This document shows, piece after piece, positions 1-10,179 of a stretch of DNA of 62,000 nucleotides. The position numbers and the translations under genes were made by a program. This DNA comes from Liolophura sinensis. Its lineage: Eukaryota > Mollusca > Polyplacophora > Chitonida > Chitonidae. Position 1 is the first letter of the stretch, and each line of letters opens with the position of its first letter. Location of the stretch: contig NC_088301.1 in assembly GCF_032854445.1 (NCBI RefSeq), forward strand, positions 4,079,703 through 4,141,702, read 5' to 3'. The notes under the pieces are model-generated. The model did no database searches. It was not told the DNA's origin and saw nothing but the letters and a program-made list of their open reading frames with translations.

Positions 1-136
1 GAATAATATTAGATACGTTAAAGAGATTTTCGTTTATATCACCCATAATAATCATATTATGGTCGTCAGAGGCATCAATGGTTGCCTCTATATTATCCTC
101 CAATACTTCCCACACTCCAGCTTTAGTTCCAGGTGG

Positions 137-148
137 TCGATAAGTGAC
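137..148 (+). repeat. Left target-site duplication of the SINE
   Basis: TCGATAAGTGAC, repeated exactly at 507-518 on the other side of the SINE. Confidence 0.9.
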
Positions 149-506
149 GACCGGCCCGGATAGCACAGTTGTTAGAGCGTCCGCTTCGGGATCGGTAGAT
201 CCAGGATCAATCCTTGATCGAGTCACACCTAAGACTTTAAAAGAGGAAGTTGTAACTTCCTCGCTTGGCGTTCAGCATGAAGAGGATAGTGCAACGACTG
301 GTTGACCCGTATCAGTATAATGGCTCGGGCGGGGCAGCTTACTTGCCTTCGATAAGTCGTTTCAGTGAAGCAGCACTAAATAAAAGAGCGGTGGAAATCC
401 GTCCTGCAACAAGGAGGCACATTACACGTACATGCACCCTAATGATTCCTTCGTCGTCATATGACTGAAAAATTGTTGAGCACGACGTTAAACCCCAAGC
501 ACTCAC
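149..506 (+). mobile_element. tRNA-derived SINE (family 1), full copy with 12-bp target duplication
   Basis: The head resembles a tRNA gene: GGATAGCACAGTTGTTAGAG matches an A box and GGTAGATCCAGGATCAATCC sits where a B box is expected, so RNA polymerase III transcription is likely. A long central body follows, then a conserved block near 455-500 (CATATGACTGAAAAATTG and the reverse complement of a TTTAACGTCGT motif) and a short CACTCACTC tail. The copy is flanked by an exact 12-bp duplication, TCGATAAGTGAC, at 137-148 and 507-518. This marks a LINE-mobilised insertion into the older LINE endonuclease. Other copies lie at 2111-2389 and 15949-16313. I recognise this as a widespread molluscan SINE type but cannot give its formal name. 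Confidence 0.9.
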
Positions 507-518
507 TCGATAAGTGAC
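507..518 (+). repeat. Right target-site duplication of the SINE
   Basis: TCGATAAGTGAC, identical to 137-148. Removing the SINE and one copy restores continuity of the host LINE. Confidence 0.9.
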
Positions 519-914
519 ACCTATCAGCGAAGATGGTTTATCGTAAAATTCAAACCATACCATTTCGATGTCGTCATCTTCTAGGCCTTGGAGACGAGAA
601 AAAGCTGATTTCTGAGATACGTAAACACATTAACCACTCCAGGAATGATAGCGATCACGTCGTAAAGGCTCATGAAATCCTGGTAGTAAAACAGCGCTAG
701 TTTCAATTTTAGAGGTTATGTGTGTTTTAGTAAGTGCAATAATGCCAGATTTGGAGAGATTTGCACAGACTAAGTCCAGTTTAATTTTTAGACCACATAC
801 GTTGCATGTTGGCATAAGGCATACTCCTTTTCTTTTTTCTTTTGAGATTATTTACCTAATTCTGCTAAAGACAGTGCTAGGGCGCGGGTTATTTGCTTCC
901 ATTTCAGCATTTTC

Positions 915-1250
915 ATGAACAGTTAGAATAAAACCCCATTTGAGATAAATTGACAAGAGGCCGTATTTCGCCAGGTACGTCTCTCTATGCTGCATGTCTA
1001 TCACACTGTCGTCGCTGCTCTGGTTTTATTATCTATGTTGTGCGTGTATCACACTGTCGTCGCGGCTCTGGTCTTACTTTCTATGCTGTACGTCTATCAC
1101 CCAGTCGTCGCTGATCTGGTTTTCCTCTCTATGCTGCATGTCTATTACACTGTCGTCGCTGCTCTGGTTTTATTATCTATGTTGTGCGTGTATCACACTG
1201 TCGTTGCTGCTCTGATCTTATTCTCTATGCTGTATGTCCTCAAGCACAAT
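915..1250 (-). repeat. Dispersed repeat family A, copy with expanded 48-bp core
   Basis: Family A is my name for a non-coding dispersed repeat. In its forward sense it reads GACGTACAGCACAGAGAGTA, then CAGAGCAGCGACGACAGTGT, GCTGGCAAATGGTCACACG, TACGGCCTCTTGTCAATTTA and AGGGTTTTATTCTAACTG, followed in longer copies by AAATGCGTAAATAGTAGCAA and a further ~300 bp. About 18 full or partial copies lie in this window on both strands. This copy is reversed. Its core has been amplified into a minisatellite (985-1240). No protein is encoded with confidence. Whether the family is a SINE, a MITE or part of a larger element cannot be told here. Confidence 0.8.
985..1240 (+). repeat. 48-bp tandem repeat, about 5 units
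   Basis: Units start at 985, 1033, 1081, 1129 and 1177, with a partial unit at 1225, each beginning CTATG(C/T)TG and containing CACTGTCGTCGCTGCTCTGG. Because 48 is a multiple of three, two frames stay open and give an apparent 16-residue repeat (VYHTVVAALVLLSML). I take these as a by-product of amplifying the family A core, not as a gene. Confidence 0.9.
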
Positions 1251-1809
1251 CTATTTTCAATTATTGTTAAAAGAAGAATATAATCGTTTCTGTTTGCATG
1301 CAAACTGTTTTATATTGGTACTTTGGTAAAAACATTTACCTTTCATGTTTAATTTTTGTTTTATTTTTACACTATACTTTCCCTATATTCTGTAATTAAC
1401 ACCCACCTGATTCATAAACGAGAACTGTGTGGTTTTATATACTTCAAAACTGCAGTGAGGGAAAACCCTTCCAGGTTTGACACATGTGACGAATATGTAG
1501 GCCTACATGAACACGATGGGCAGCACAACCATGGCAATCCTACGAAATGTAATTGAGGCAATTTTTCCACCTTTAGGTAGGGAATAATTCCGAAAATGAG
1601 AGAATTTCCATATCCCGTAGGTCAATTATCACAGCAATGTTATCCAAATACACCTTTAAACAATAAGCCCATTTGTGTTGATGTCTTACTTTAAGATTCA
1701 TTGCACAGATTTTACACTTGATTTGTTTCAGTTTCGGTTGATCTACCTTGTTTGAACCTCTGTCACAAATTAAAGGAAACCACTGACTTTCCAGACAGTA
1801 CATCTTATA
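1251..1809. other. No feature recognised
   Basis: AT-rich sequence with only short open frames. I see no domain, RNA or repeat shared with the rest of the window. Confidence 0.5.
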
Positions 1810-2110
1810 TGAACCTATATTTGTTCAAAGACCAAAACGTTTCCTCCCTCGTAGACTTTACGACAACAAGAATAGTTTGAATTCTCACATTGTAAATTAT
1901 CCTTACTTGAACAGCTTATGGCGTGTACATATCTTGTCCTATAGCATTTGTCAGATTTCAATCGTTATTACTGGACAAACTAGTGTGTCAAAGTTATTCC
2001 ATCAAACGTCATCACTTTAAGATTCTTAACGTTGACAGTGAGTATAATTCTCTTGTAAGTAAATATGGACAGAGCATTCAGAATCTCTGGTGCTTTTGCT
2101 GCTAGAGAGA
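1810..2110 (-). repeat. Dispersed repeat family B, fragment
   Basis: Family B is my name for a second dispersed non-coding repeat, about 800 bp long when complete. Its forward order is GCGTCGAAAC, ACATTCGTATACCAGCCG, CACCAAAGAACTAAGAAAGT, GGACGGAATCAT, TGAGTGAAATCAGTATTCAA, GCCCCAGGTTAAGCGGAATT, CAGAGATTCTGGACGCTTTG, TACAAGAGAATTATACTCA, TTTGATGGAATAACC and CGAGATGTGTACACGCCATA. Here the 3' half is present in reverse (TTCTCTTGTAAGTAAATATG at about 2050). It is cut at 2110 by a SINE insertion. There are about ten other copies in the window. Confidence 0.8.
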
Positions 2111-2389
2111 GTGAGTGAGTGCTTGGGGTTTAACGTCGTACTCAACAATTTTTCAGTCATATGACGACGAAGGAATCATTAGGGTGCATGTACGTGTAAT
2201 GTGCTTCCTTGTGCCTCCGAGCCATTATACTGATACGGGTCAAGCAGTCGTTGCACTATCCCCTTCATGCTGAATGCCAAGCGAGGAAGTTACAACTTCC
2301 TCTTTTAAAGTCTAAGGTGTGACTCGATCAAGGATTGATCCTGGATCTACCGGTCCCGTAGCGGACGCTCTACCAACTCTGCTAGAGAG
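2111..2389 (-). mobile_element. SINE family 1, internally deleted copy with 11-bp duplication
   Basis: Reverse-oriented copy of the same SINE as 149-506. It starts on this strand with the GTGAGTGAGTGCTTGGGG tail and ends in the tRNA-like head near 2340-2389, where the first ~15 bases of the head are missing. About 75 bp of the body between TCCTTGTG and CGAGCCATTATACTG are deleted relative to the first copy. An exact 11-bp duplication, TGCTAGAGAGA, flanks it (2100-2110 and 2390-2400). Confidence 0.88.
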
Positions 2390-2587
2390 AAGACGATAGT
2401 ACAGAGCCATATAACCAGGCTGTGTGATGGCTGTCAAGCAGTAGTGGCAAATTATGTCTCAAGGCTAAAACTCTAAGCTCTAAACACAGGAACATAAAAA
2501 GATCAAACCTTATACTGATAAGACCATTAAGGGCAAACAGTAAGAGATAATGGAAGAGGCTCAGATGCTTCAATATAATTATAGACG

Positions 2588-2680
2588 TACAGTATAGAGA
2601 GCAAAACCGGTACAGAGGCGACAGTGTGGCCTCCGGCACACGGCCACACGCAACCACTGAAATACGGCCTCGTAAATTAC
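2588..2680 (+). repeat. Family A repeat fragment
   Basis: Contains GTACAGTATAGAGAGCAAAA, a GCGACAGTGTGG core and GAAATACGGCCTC, matching the first ~95 bp of family A with several changes. The stretch 2401-2587 upstream shows only weak similarity and I do not assign it. Confidence 0.65.
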
Positions 2681-3239
2681 ATAAATGTGTACATTATATT
2701 GTCTATAATTCCTATAAAATTTATATTTTGAGATAAATAATAATTCCTTCACATGTAATAAAGCCTAATTTGCATCTTAAACCATTTAAACGGTTGTATG
2801 CTTTGAAAAAGAGGCTGCACTTTTTCCGATGTGTCGGCTAACTGGAAAGAAACAATGAGTTTCATTATGATGCACTACTGACTAACATTCGTCTCGGTCT
2901 GAGGTCAGCTGCCTGAGGCACATGGATTGCTTTCCGCGATTATAGAGTATATTATACTGAAGGTATATTGTATTTAATCAACGAGTAGCATGTTAGTGCT
3001 GTTCTTCATAGAAGAAAACCTTTCCATGTCCACCGGGGAAAAATATTTGTGGAAAGGTCTTTTTTCGCGGAGTAAGGCTTTACGAAGACAACGTTAACTA
3101 CGCGAAGAAATTGTTTTCGTTGCGGAGAACAGTTTTCGAAGTTTATAGATTATTTTCTTTCTGTGTATGCGTTAATTCGCCTTTGAATATATTTTGAATT
3201 CTTTGTTCTTAATTTATAATAACGTATCATTCTACCTCA
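2681..3239. other. No feature recognised
   Basis: No open frame with recognisable residues and no repeat matching the families named here. Confidence 0.5.
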
Positions 3240-3500
3240 GTGGAAAATTACCAGTTTCGAAGCAGAATGAATTAGGTATTCCGATGGGTACAAATTGCGC
3301 ACCATTGACTGGCATATATTTGTTCTCGTATGAATACGACAATATGTAGAACTCTTCATCCATCTTTCTCATCCGGTAAACAGTATACTGATGATCTGAT
3401 AGCTTTTAACAACCGAAAGAATAGTCCTGGCATTGAACGACACATATCGACCTTAGCTGGACATTTGCTGCCAAATTTCAAAAAGTTGCGTTTTCCAGTT
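3240..3500 (+). pseudogene. Penelope-type reverse transcriptase relic (catalytic core)
   Basis: A short relic of the RT palm. GIPMGTNCAPL is read at 3275-3307, followed by an F-x-YEYD segment, and after a frame change YTDDLIAFNN at 3384-3413, which carries the Y-x-D-D metal-binding motif. GIPMGTNCAP followed about 30 residues later by Y-x-DD is characteristic of Penelope-like retroelements and close relatives. Stops after YEYDNM and the frame change make it dead. The N-terminal part of the same type of protein is at 16915-17410, from another copy. Confidence 0.75.
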
Positions 3501-3517
3501 TCCTAGAAAAGGACAAA

Positions 3518-3574
3518 AACAAACAAACAAAAAACAAAAAAAAAAAAGAAAGAAAACAACAACAAAAAAACAAA
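3518..3574. repeat. A-rich low-complexity stretch
   Basis: A run of A with scattered C and G (for example AAAAAAAAAAGAAAGAAAAC). It lies between the RT relic and a family B fragment and could be an old 3' A-tail. Confidence 0.8.
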
Positions 3575-3770
3575 CAAAATGTTTGCGTCGAAACATACAT
3601 TCGTATTTCAGCCGATACCAGCCAACATGGACGTACTAGGTTAATAATTGCGAGGCCTATTCCCCAAACGACGTATAACACACACCACCAAAGAACTAAG
3701 AAAGTATATTAAAATACGACATTTGGACGGAATCATGCAAAGAGAAGCAGTTAATCGTTTGATGTCCGTT
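3575..3770 (+). repeat. Family B repeat, 5' part
   Basis: Reads GCGTCGAAACATACATTCGT, a GGACGT box, CACCACCAAAGAACTAAGAA and GGACGGAATCATGCAAAG in family B order. It is broken at about 3770 by the tail of a SINE. Confidence 0.8.
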
Positions 3771-3771
3771 T

Positions 3772-3857
3772 TTTCCCCACCATATAGTGCTGGCCGCTGC
3801 CGTATAAATGAAATATTCTTGACTATGGCTAAAAACACCAGTGAAATAAATAAATAA
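3772..3857 (+). mobile_element. SINE family 3, 3' tail only
   Basis: CACCATATAGTGCTGGCCGC, AAATGAAATATTCTTGACTA and a GAAATAAATAAATAA end match the 3' end of a common molluscan SINE whose head reads GTGGCCGAG. The head is absent here. The head type is seen at 27215-27345. Confidence 0.75.
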
Positions 3858-3984
3858 CACTGTCCGAAAAGAGTATTTTTTTTTTTAGAAGAGTACAGTT
3901 GAACTCAAGATTTGACTTCTGTATGGGCTGCACTAAAACCTGAACCTTAACTGGAGTGAAAAATCTTACACTTACACCGACGTC

Positions 3985-3987
<3 letters not shown>

Positions 3988-4069
<82 letters not shown>
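3988..4069. repeat. (AT)n microsatellite, 82 bp
   Basis: Perfect alternating AT run. An apparent 83-residue minus-strand frame with a YI repeat across it is an artefact. Confidence 0.98.
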
Positions 4070-4071
<2 letters not shown>

Positions 4072-4504
4072 CAAATTCAAATATCAAATTCAACATCTGA
4101 AAGCGTAGAACATGAAATCTGCCCAGAGATGTCAGTGTTATAAATCAGAACTTCAACTCGCCCACTATGGATTCAAATTGATACAGCTATATATTTGCTA
4201 CTGTGTAGCTAGAATTCATCTTAAAAGTTACATCGTTTTGACGCGTATTTCCAGGTTATATACCCCAGCCAGCTATGAGATCACCCACTGAGCTGCAGCA
4301 GTGCGACTGGCTGAAGATCTGCTATGGCAATAAAGCTATTGGTTTTGGTGGACTTAAAGTTATTATTATGTTTCTCGGAAACCCTCCCGCCAATATACTG
4401 TTGAAAAGGTTATAATCTTTATCATTAGCAACAGTAGCAAAATCTGTTGTTGGCACAAATCCCAATTCGCCTGCCGTAGATATTTGATTTATTTGTTAGT
4501 TTGA
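4070..4504. other. No feature recognised
   Basis: Unassigned single-copy-looking sequence without a convincing open frame. Confidence 0.5.
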
Positions 4505-4625
4505 TGGTGTTCTACGTCACACTCAAAAATGTATCATTGATACGACGGCGGCCAGCATTATGGTGGAAGGAAACCGGGCAAGTCCCGCGACCATTTTCGA
4601 AGGTTGCTCACAGAGCTTGTTTAAA
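4505..4625 (-). mobile_element. SINE family 3, 3' part, reversed
   Basis: Contains GGTGTTCTACGTCACACTCA, ACGACGGCGGCCAGCATTAT and GGTGGAAGGAAACCGGGCAA, the reverse complement of the SINE 3' half. The tRNA-like head is not recognisable. Confidence 0.75.
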
Positions 4626-4649
4626 TAGGCCGACAGATTAAATACATAC

Positions 4650-4925
4650 ACAAAATACTACACCAAAGAGAGCAACGACGATGGTAATAACACTTCAGTA
4701 ATAGTTGGTAAATGGTCACACATAAAACACTGTGACATCCGGCAACTTGTCAGTTTGCCTCAGTTAGGGTCTCATTCCATCGGTCCTTGTCAATGCGTAA
4801 ATGGTAGCAACCTACATACCCGAAGACGCCAGGACTTAAGCAGAATTAGTAAAAAAAAAATACAGTGATTTTAATTGCAATTTAATAAACGTCACCGGTA
4901 TAGCTAAAGTTTGAATTCTAGTCGT
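4650..4925 (+). repeat. Family A repeat, longer copy
   Basis: Runs from AGAGAGCAACGACGATGG through GGTAAATGGTCACACATAAA, GTTAGGGTCTCATTC and GACTTAAGCAGAATTAG to TTGCAATTTAATAAACGTCA in family A order. Confidence 0.75.
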
Positions 4926-5234
4926 GAAATAATAACTTTTGTTGTAGTCAAAACTTTTATAATGTAATGTAGGTCCATTTTTATTTGAAGACCTATTTAT
5001 TATCATTAGTGACGTCACGTTAACCTGAAGAGACCTTTTTGCCTTAACAAGTGGTTCCTTATTATTTACAATAAGCTTTGTTACGGACCTGCAAAAACAC
5101 AGAACCAAAACTGTTATATTTTTAGGAGAATGTATACAAATTGCCCGTCATTTTGAATGCACCAGAGTATTGCCAGCTGTTAGCCATTATATACAACCCT
5201 GCAAAACCGATGTCCGGAATTATTGTGCTATCTG

Positions 5235-5330
5235 AAGAGGTCTTGTTTCACGGTTTACGAGTGACCATTTGTTATCCATTACACTGTAGTCGCTGTTCTG
5301 TTTTTTCTTCTTCTTACAAATACTTACCTT
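5235..5330 (-). repeat. Family A core, reversed
   Basis: GTGACCATTTGTTATC followed by CACTGTAGTCGCTGTTCTG matches the reversed family A core. Confidence 0.65.
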
Positions 5331-5552
5331 GGGTAGACTATTAGGGAGTACTTTTTGACTCGATTTGCAGAGATGTGCAAGGTAATTGTCTCAAAGAGAT
5401 GTTACGATTATTTTTTCAATGTTGTTCTTAGATTCTGAATCATTATTTTGTAGAACTTTTTTCAAAGTAAAGGCAAGAAAAGTTACTGACGGGTACATCG
5501 TCTATTTATACAGTCCACCTTTATGTACGAGTCAAATTTGACCTACGATCAC

Positions 5553-5578
5553 GATTGTAATTTCAAAAAATTACAATC
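5553..5578. repeat. Short perfect inverted repeat
   Basis: GATTGTAATT (5553-5562) and AATTACAATC (5569-5578) pair perfectly around a six-base loop. It is followed by two GTGCAAGCGG motifs about 90 bp apart. It may be an end of a small non-autonomous DNA element, but I cannot define borders. Confidence 0.55.
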
Positions 5579-5589
5579 ACCCAACAATT

Positions 5590-6265
5590 CCTTTGTGCAA
5601 GCGGCGCAACTTATTTTTACCATCAATTGTAAACTCAGCTGTATGGCCTACAGTCAACTGTAGCTACTGTCACTTTGTGCAAGCGGGTCTTCATTACATA
5701 AAACTTGCCCAGCTGTAATAATCAGTTGGGAACATATGGTCGTCCAAAGTTAGCAAAATTACCACAAACAGAGGTAATGAAGAACGTGTTCACTTCCCTG
5801 TGGCACTTGTTATTATATGTAGAGTTCACCTGAATCTTGACTTTATTCTACATGTATATTTTTATGGAAAGCACTGGTCAGTGTTGTTCTAAACTTTGCT
5901 ATAACACAAGGAGAAACAGAAAACAGCTGATTTTAAGAGCCGTATTACAACTATAATCATTTGATAGGTGTCTATTACGCTGGGTGGGGGAAACAAACAG
6001 AAATTTCCCACCTCAACCGTATGCCCTTAGACAGACAGTTATGTCTCTGTATAGCAGCACCAAAGTGCTAATTCGCGAGTAATACTAACATCGTCATGAA
6101 CCGGACATGTACTGCTGAATATGAAAGACCTGAGATATACAGAGCACTCAAAATATTGGCAAAACTACTGAGAAAAAAGGAACATATTCTATGATCTGGA
6201 TAGCTTCCATGGTTCAAATACATCAACAAAAACAAACAATTCATCCAGCTAGGATATAGTTCTCA
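5590..6265. other. No feature recognised
   Basis: No gene or named repeat seen. Confidence 0.45.
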
Positions 6266-6269
6266 GAGT

Positions 6270-6400
6270 GTAACTTCAATCCGGCCACTTGTTAGTTTAC
6301 CCCAGTTAGGGTTTTATTCTAACTGAAAGTAGCAACGTAAACACCCCGGTGCGAGCATCGGTGAACAGAAATTTCTCATCTCGGATGTAAATTAAAAAAC
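6270..6400 (+). repeat. Family A repeat fragment
   Basis: GGCCACTTGTTAGTTTACC, AGTTAGGGTTTTATTCTAAC and AGTAGCAACGTAAACACCCC align with the middle of family A. Confidence 0.7.
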
Positions 6401-6689
6401 TCCATGTCTTAAAAGTTATCTAAGTTATATGTAGACTTTAACTTATTTGTTTACACAAAAAGATAAAATGGTGCTTACATATTTTGGCGCATCACCCATC
6501 CACCCACACACACACACACAAAAACATTGTCGTGATATTGACTCCTCGAACAAGATGGCGCTCCACCTCCACTACACTTCCGAGAATGGTTAGCATGAGT
6601 AACATCAAGAAATACGTTGAAAAGGACTAATCAATTTATGCGCAATTATTACACAAGGGATTAACCAGAAGCGAGTGTGAACCTATGGG

Positions 6690-7335
6690 TGGAGACAGAC
6701 ATTCGTATACCAGCCGTCAACCAAAATGGACATTCCGAGTAGATAATTTTAAGACCAATTACCATAACGAGAATCAACATAAACTGCCAAGAATCATAAA
6801 TGTAAAGAATTTAACACAAACTAGCAAGAAAATAGATTAAGTACGAAATTAGGACGGAATCAGTGAACAGTTTTCAATGATGTTAGATGAGACGCAAAGC
6901 ATGTTCTAGTTGAATGAATGAAATCAGTATCCAAATCGTGTACCTTGGTAGTATATAAGACGTCAAAAATCAACATGTGTGTCTAAGTTGCCATAATGTT
7001 CATAGGATAACTAAGGTGCATCTAATGCAGCTCGATGAATAGACAGCCCCTAAACTTGGGTTAAGATTTACACACAATTTTGAAGCAGAGCGTCAGAGAT
7101 TCTAGACGCTTTGTCCATATTTTTACTTACAAGAGAATAATATTCGATGTAAAACTAAAGAAACTTAGTGTGAAGGCGTTTGCTGGAATAACCCTGACAT
7201 AACAGTCTTTGCTGTAATTAACTTGTGATGTTGATTGAAATCATCACATAACACACACGATCTAACACATGCTACAAAGCGAGATATGTACACTCCATAT
7301 GCAGTAACCCTTCGGTATAGTGCTGTCCATGTTAG
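6690..7335 (+). repeat. Family B repeat, nearly full length
   Basis: Reads in order GACATTCGTATACCAGCCGT, CGAGTAGATAATTTTAAGAC, AACACAAACTAGCAAGAAA, GACGGAATCAGTGAACAG, TGAATGAAATCAGTATCCAA, CAGAGATTCTAGACGCTTTG, TACAAGAGAATAATATTCG, TTGCTGGAATAACC and GAGATATGTACACTCCATAT. It has no open frame of note and is one of the most complete copies for building a consensus. Confidence 0.8.
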
Positions 7336-7389
7336 GATAATTCACAACTGTCAAAACTGAACATATCCCTCTTGTTAAGTGTGAGAGAG

Positions 7390-7460
7390 CAAACCGTGAC
7401 CATTTGCCAACTATCGCACTGTTGTCCCTGCTCTGTTCTACTTTCTGTGCTGTAAGTTTT
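7390..7460 (-). repeat. Family A core, reversed
   Basis: GTGACCATTTGCCAACTATC, GCACTGTTGTCCCTGCTCTG and CTTTCTGTGCTGTAAG match the reversed core. Confidence 0.7.
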
Positions 7461-7479
7461 TATACATCAATCAGTCTAA

Positions 7480-7925
7480 GGCTCCAAACGACGTTTAAGT
7501 ACCAAAGAACTAAGAAAGTATATAAAGTACGAAAATGGAACGGAATCTTACAAGGAGAAATGGTCAACAGTTTTCAATGAAACAGAAAAGACGCAAGGCA
7601 TGTTCTGGGTCACTGAGTGAAATCAGAATTCAAATGGTATTCCATGCTAGAATATAGGTTGTTGATAACAAAATATGCCTCTCAATTGCGCTTTGATTGC
7701 ATCTGTTCATATATCCAACGTGGCGATGTATTTCAACCCAATGAATGTATCCCCGGTTCAACCGGAATTAGACACAACCATGAAGCAGAGCACCAGAGAT
7801 TCTGAACGCTTTGTCCATATTAAATTTCAGGAGAATTATACTCATTTTAAAACTTAAGAATCTTGAAATAAAGGCGTTTAATGGAATAACCCGAGCACTC
7901 GTTAAGTCTGCGAGAGAGACTGTAC
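7480..7925 (+). repeat. Family B repeat, internal copy
   Basis: From ACCAAAGAACTAAGAAAG through AAGACGCAAGGCATGTTC, TGAGTGAAATCAGAATTCAA, GGCGATGTATTTCAACCCAA and AGAATTATACTCATT to GTTTAATGGAATAACC. It is in the same orientation as the copy at 6690-7335. Confidence 0.8.
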
Positions 7926-8049
7926 AAATATAGGTCCAGATAAGATGTACCATCTGAAATGTCTGTGGTTTCCTTTAAGTCCGGCGAATGCGGGTAAATA
8001 TCTTTCACAGCCTTTGTTATATACGGATAGTTTAAAGTCAGCAGATCAT

Positions 8050-8520
8050 CATGATCTAGCCGACCTCAGCGTGCTTCGGATATCACTGCACAACACCAAG
8101 ACTGAAAGGTATGGAAAAAGCTGTGAAGCATATCGGACAGAAAGTGAAACTTGATTTTGAAAGGCATATCAGGCAAACTTACCGTGAAAAAATAATGGAT
8201 AGTCACAAAAGTAAGAGATATGTTTGTAGGCATGCTCAAAGTGGATAGACTTACAGTAGGTAATGTATCAGTCCAGGCCGTACACAATCTGCCAAGCAGA
8301 CCTGACGGGAAAAACAACATACTAGTACGATTTGTCCTGCTGAGTGACATTGGATGTGCGTTGGCTGCAGGAAGAAAGCTGAACAGGAGGACTGGCTATA
8401 GCGGTGTTCGTGATATACCGCCAGTACTCTCAAAATTACGGTATGAACTGGCTCAAAAATTAACGAAAATACGCCCAGCGTTGAACAGTCAAACCATAAG
8501 AAAGTTTATATGAGGGAAGC
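8050..8520 (+). pseudogene. LINE ORF1-like protein relic
   Basis: Two overlapping frames together resemble the nucleic-acid-binding ORF1 protein of L1-like and Jockey-like LINEs. The first frame gives a charged helix (MEKAVKHIGQKVKLDFER, 8109 onward). The second, from 8220, gives VQAVHNLPSRPDGKNNILV followed by RFVLLSDIGCALAAGRKLNR, the pattern of the RRM-like core (HRLP...R.ILVKF). A frame change near 8215 separates them. The call rests on pattern memory without alignment. The same strand carries endonuclease and RT pieces downstream, which supports a LINE. Confidence 0.5.
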
Positions 8521-9375
8521 CCCCTGTACTAAACCAAAACCCAGATTTAAGATATATAAAAGTTAATATGAATCTTTTTCGCTGAATTGCTAGTATAAAT
8601 CTTAAAAATGTTATTTATGTGGTAACTTGTCTTTTTTGACAATGATTTTCACACACGGTAAAACAATGTCACGAAATATTGTGATACTTGCACAAAGACT
8701 AGCCGACAGGGTTCTACATTTGGACAGAAAAAAGGATTGAATCACAAATGATTCTCCGAAATACATGTCGGAACCAATACAATCCTCTGACGTTATCATC
8801 AATCCTTATTTATTTATTTATTTAAAGTTTGACTTGATGTAATTATAATCGACGATCTTCAATAACATATCCCTAGGATTTGTGTGCAATATGAAACGGA
8901 TTTTTGTGGATTTGGTGGAATGCTTCAGTAATTTTGGGTTCAACAATTGAGATGATTCCTGTGTACGCCTACACCGTTAGGTCTATCTAGAATTTACTAT
9001 CCTTGGTATAAACTACATACATTGATATCAAAAGGTACGATTGTCTAATATATAATGGTATATCTTGTGGAAAACAGCAGGTTTTAAATATTAACCAATC
9101 TGACAATGAACTGAAAATTCAAATAACACATGATTAAACAACACGCTATAATTGTTGTTTTTTTTCAATCTCTCAAGCGATTTTTTTCTTTTGAACTATG
9201 TTTAAAATGTGTGTGTAAGCTCGGCGAGAATGTGACTAGCTGCAGTAAACTCAGTATATCTCAGTGTGAGTGTGTCCAGAGGTCACCCAAAATCCTTTTC
9301 GACTCTATTCCTGGTTCGATGGGTTTACTATAGATCTAATCGGTATGCATCACTCACCATTAGTCTCTATGTGTT
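8521..9375. other. Unassigned stretch inside the decayed LINE region
   Basis: No clear open frame. It may be a decayed spacer or ORF1/ORF2 junction of the LINE, or unrelated insertions. A TTTATT repeat occurs at about 8806-8825. Confidence 0.4.
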
Positions 9376-9589
9376 TGGTGATGTCAAACTAAATGCCGAC
9401 CCTTCTAAACAGTCTGTTATTTAAATTAACGTCAACGACCTGTGTCATAAAACTGACGTACTTTATGTACAATTACGACATGCTATTGACCTTGCTGTCT
9501 TGGAAACAAAGCTAGATAAAACTGAAGCAAAAAAAACCAAACCTACTCCATCATATCCCCACCTGTCAGAAAAGACCGACAAGATATTA

Positions 9590-10065
9590 AGCCGGAGGAG
9601 CGGTATTGGAAACTATCTGGCGTGAGCTAAGGTCAAGAAACAATAAACGTATCGTTGGTGTCCTTTACAGATCACCATCACCATCTGGCAATTATTAGGA
9701 CATGATTTATGACACTATGGCAATGAGTCAAACGGATATGTCAATAAAATGTGTGCTCATAGATGGTTGTACACTATTTGAATACTGATTTCACTCATTC
9801 CTTGCGTCTTTCGAAAATCACCAAACTAAAATGTACCAAACTGAACATGTATATAGTTGGGCTATATTGTAAAAGAAATGAAAACGAAACTAACCTGGAT
9901 GACACCAACATCCAAATCAGTGACTGATCTGATAATAGTCTTGTGTCCAGATAACATCCTGCTGTCGGGGATCATTGTTCCTTGTTGTAGTGAGCATCAA
10001 GGCACTAGTGTGACAGTTAACTTTGATATGCCATTCAGTTTATGCTTTAAACGACGCATATGATC
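9590..10065 (+). pseudogene. LINE endonuclease domain relic
   Basis: The frame from about 9594 gives ETIWRELRSRNNKRIVGVLY followed by RSPSPSGNY, the middle strand and loop of the APE-type endonuclease (W.E.......VGV.YRSPS). At 9857-10063 another frame gives KSVTDLIIVLCPDN and CCSEHQGTSVTVNF, matching the terminal S.iDLi......SDH motif with the catalytic Asp changed to Glu. About 9745-9800 carries a stretch of family B in reverse, so a small insertion sits inside. A stop follows SGNY. It is on the same strand as the RT pieces downstream. Confidence 0.75.
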
Positions 10066-10179
10066 TTACCACGAAATGGATCTGGATAGTCTTAAATCCT
10101 ATTTTTAAGAGGACAAAATGTAATTGATTTTTTGATCGCCCGGAGCCAATATAAAAGCTGAGAAAATACCTAAATATAA

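Larger units (their letters stand above)
1..815 (-). mobile_element. LINE endonuclease fragment, split by a SINE
   Basis: Read on the minus strand this is the N-terminal endonuclease (EN) domain of a non-LTR retrotransposon. The piece at 815-519 reads from NVCGLKIKLD through GIIALTKTH and LPGFHEPLRRDR to a WFEFYDK strand. The remainder, 148-1, continues with TYRPPG, a tryptophan-containing helix and IIMGDINENL, the usual order of an APE-type endonuclease (active Glu replaced by Lys in the TKTH motif, Asp and Asn kept in GDINENL). The two parts were one until a SINE landed between them at 149-506. Several stops and frame changes lie between 519 and 640, so it cannot be functional. The element runs off the left edge, so the RT would lie upstream of this window. 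The clade is not clear from this part alone. Confidence 0.8.

Noticed and set aside
149-210. tRNA gene
   Set aside because: Only A- and B-box-like parts of a SINE head. There is no foldable acceptor stem, and the same head recurs at 15949 with a SINE body.
987-1283. Apparent hydrophobic 16-residue repeat protein
   Set aside because: It is a 48-bp amplification of the core of dispersed family A, open in two overlapping frames. No signal, exon or second copy supports a gene.
3829-4080. 83-codon minus-strand frame with a long YI repeat
   Set aside because: It is the translation of the (AT)n microsatellite at 3988-4069.
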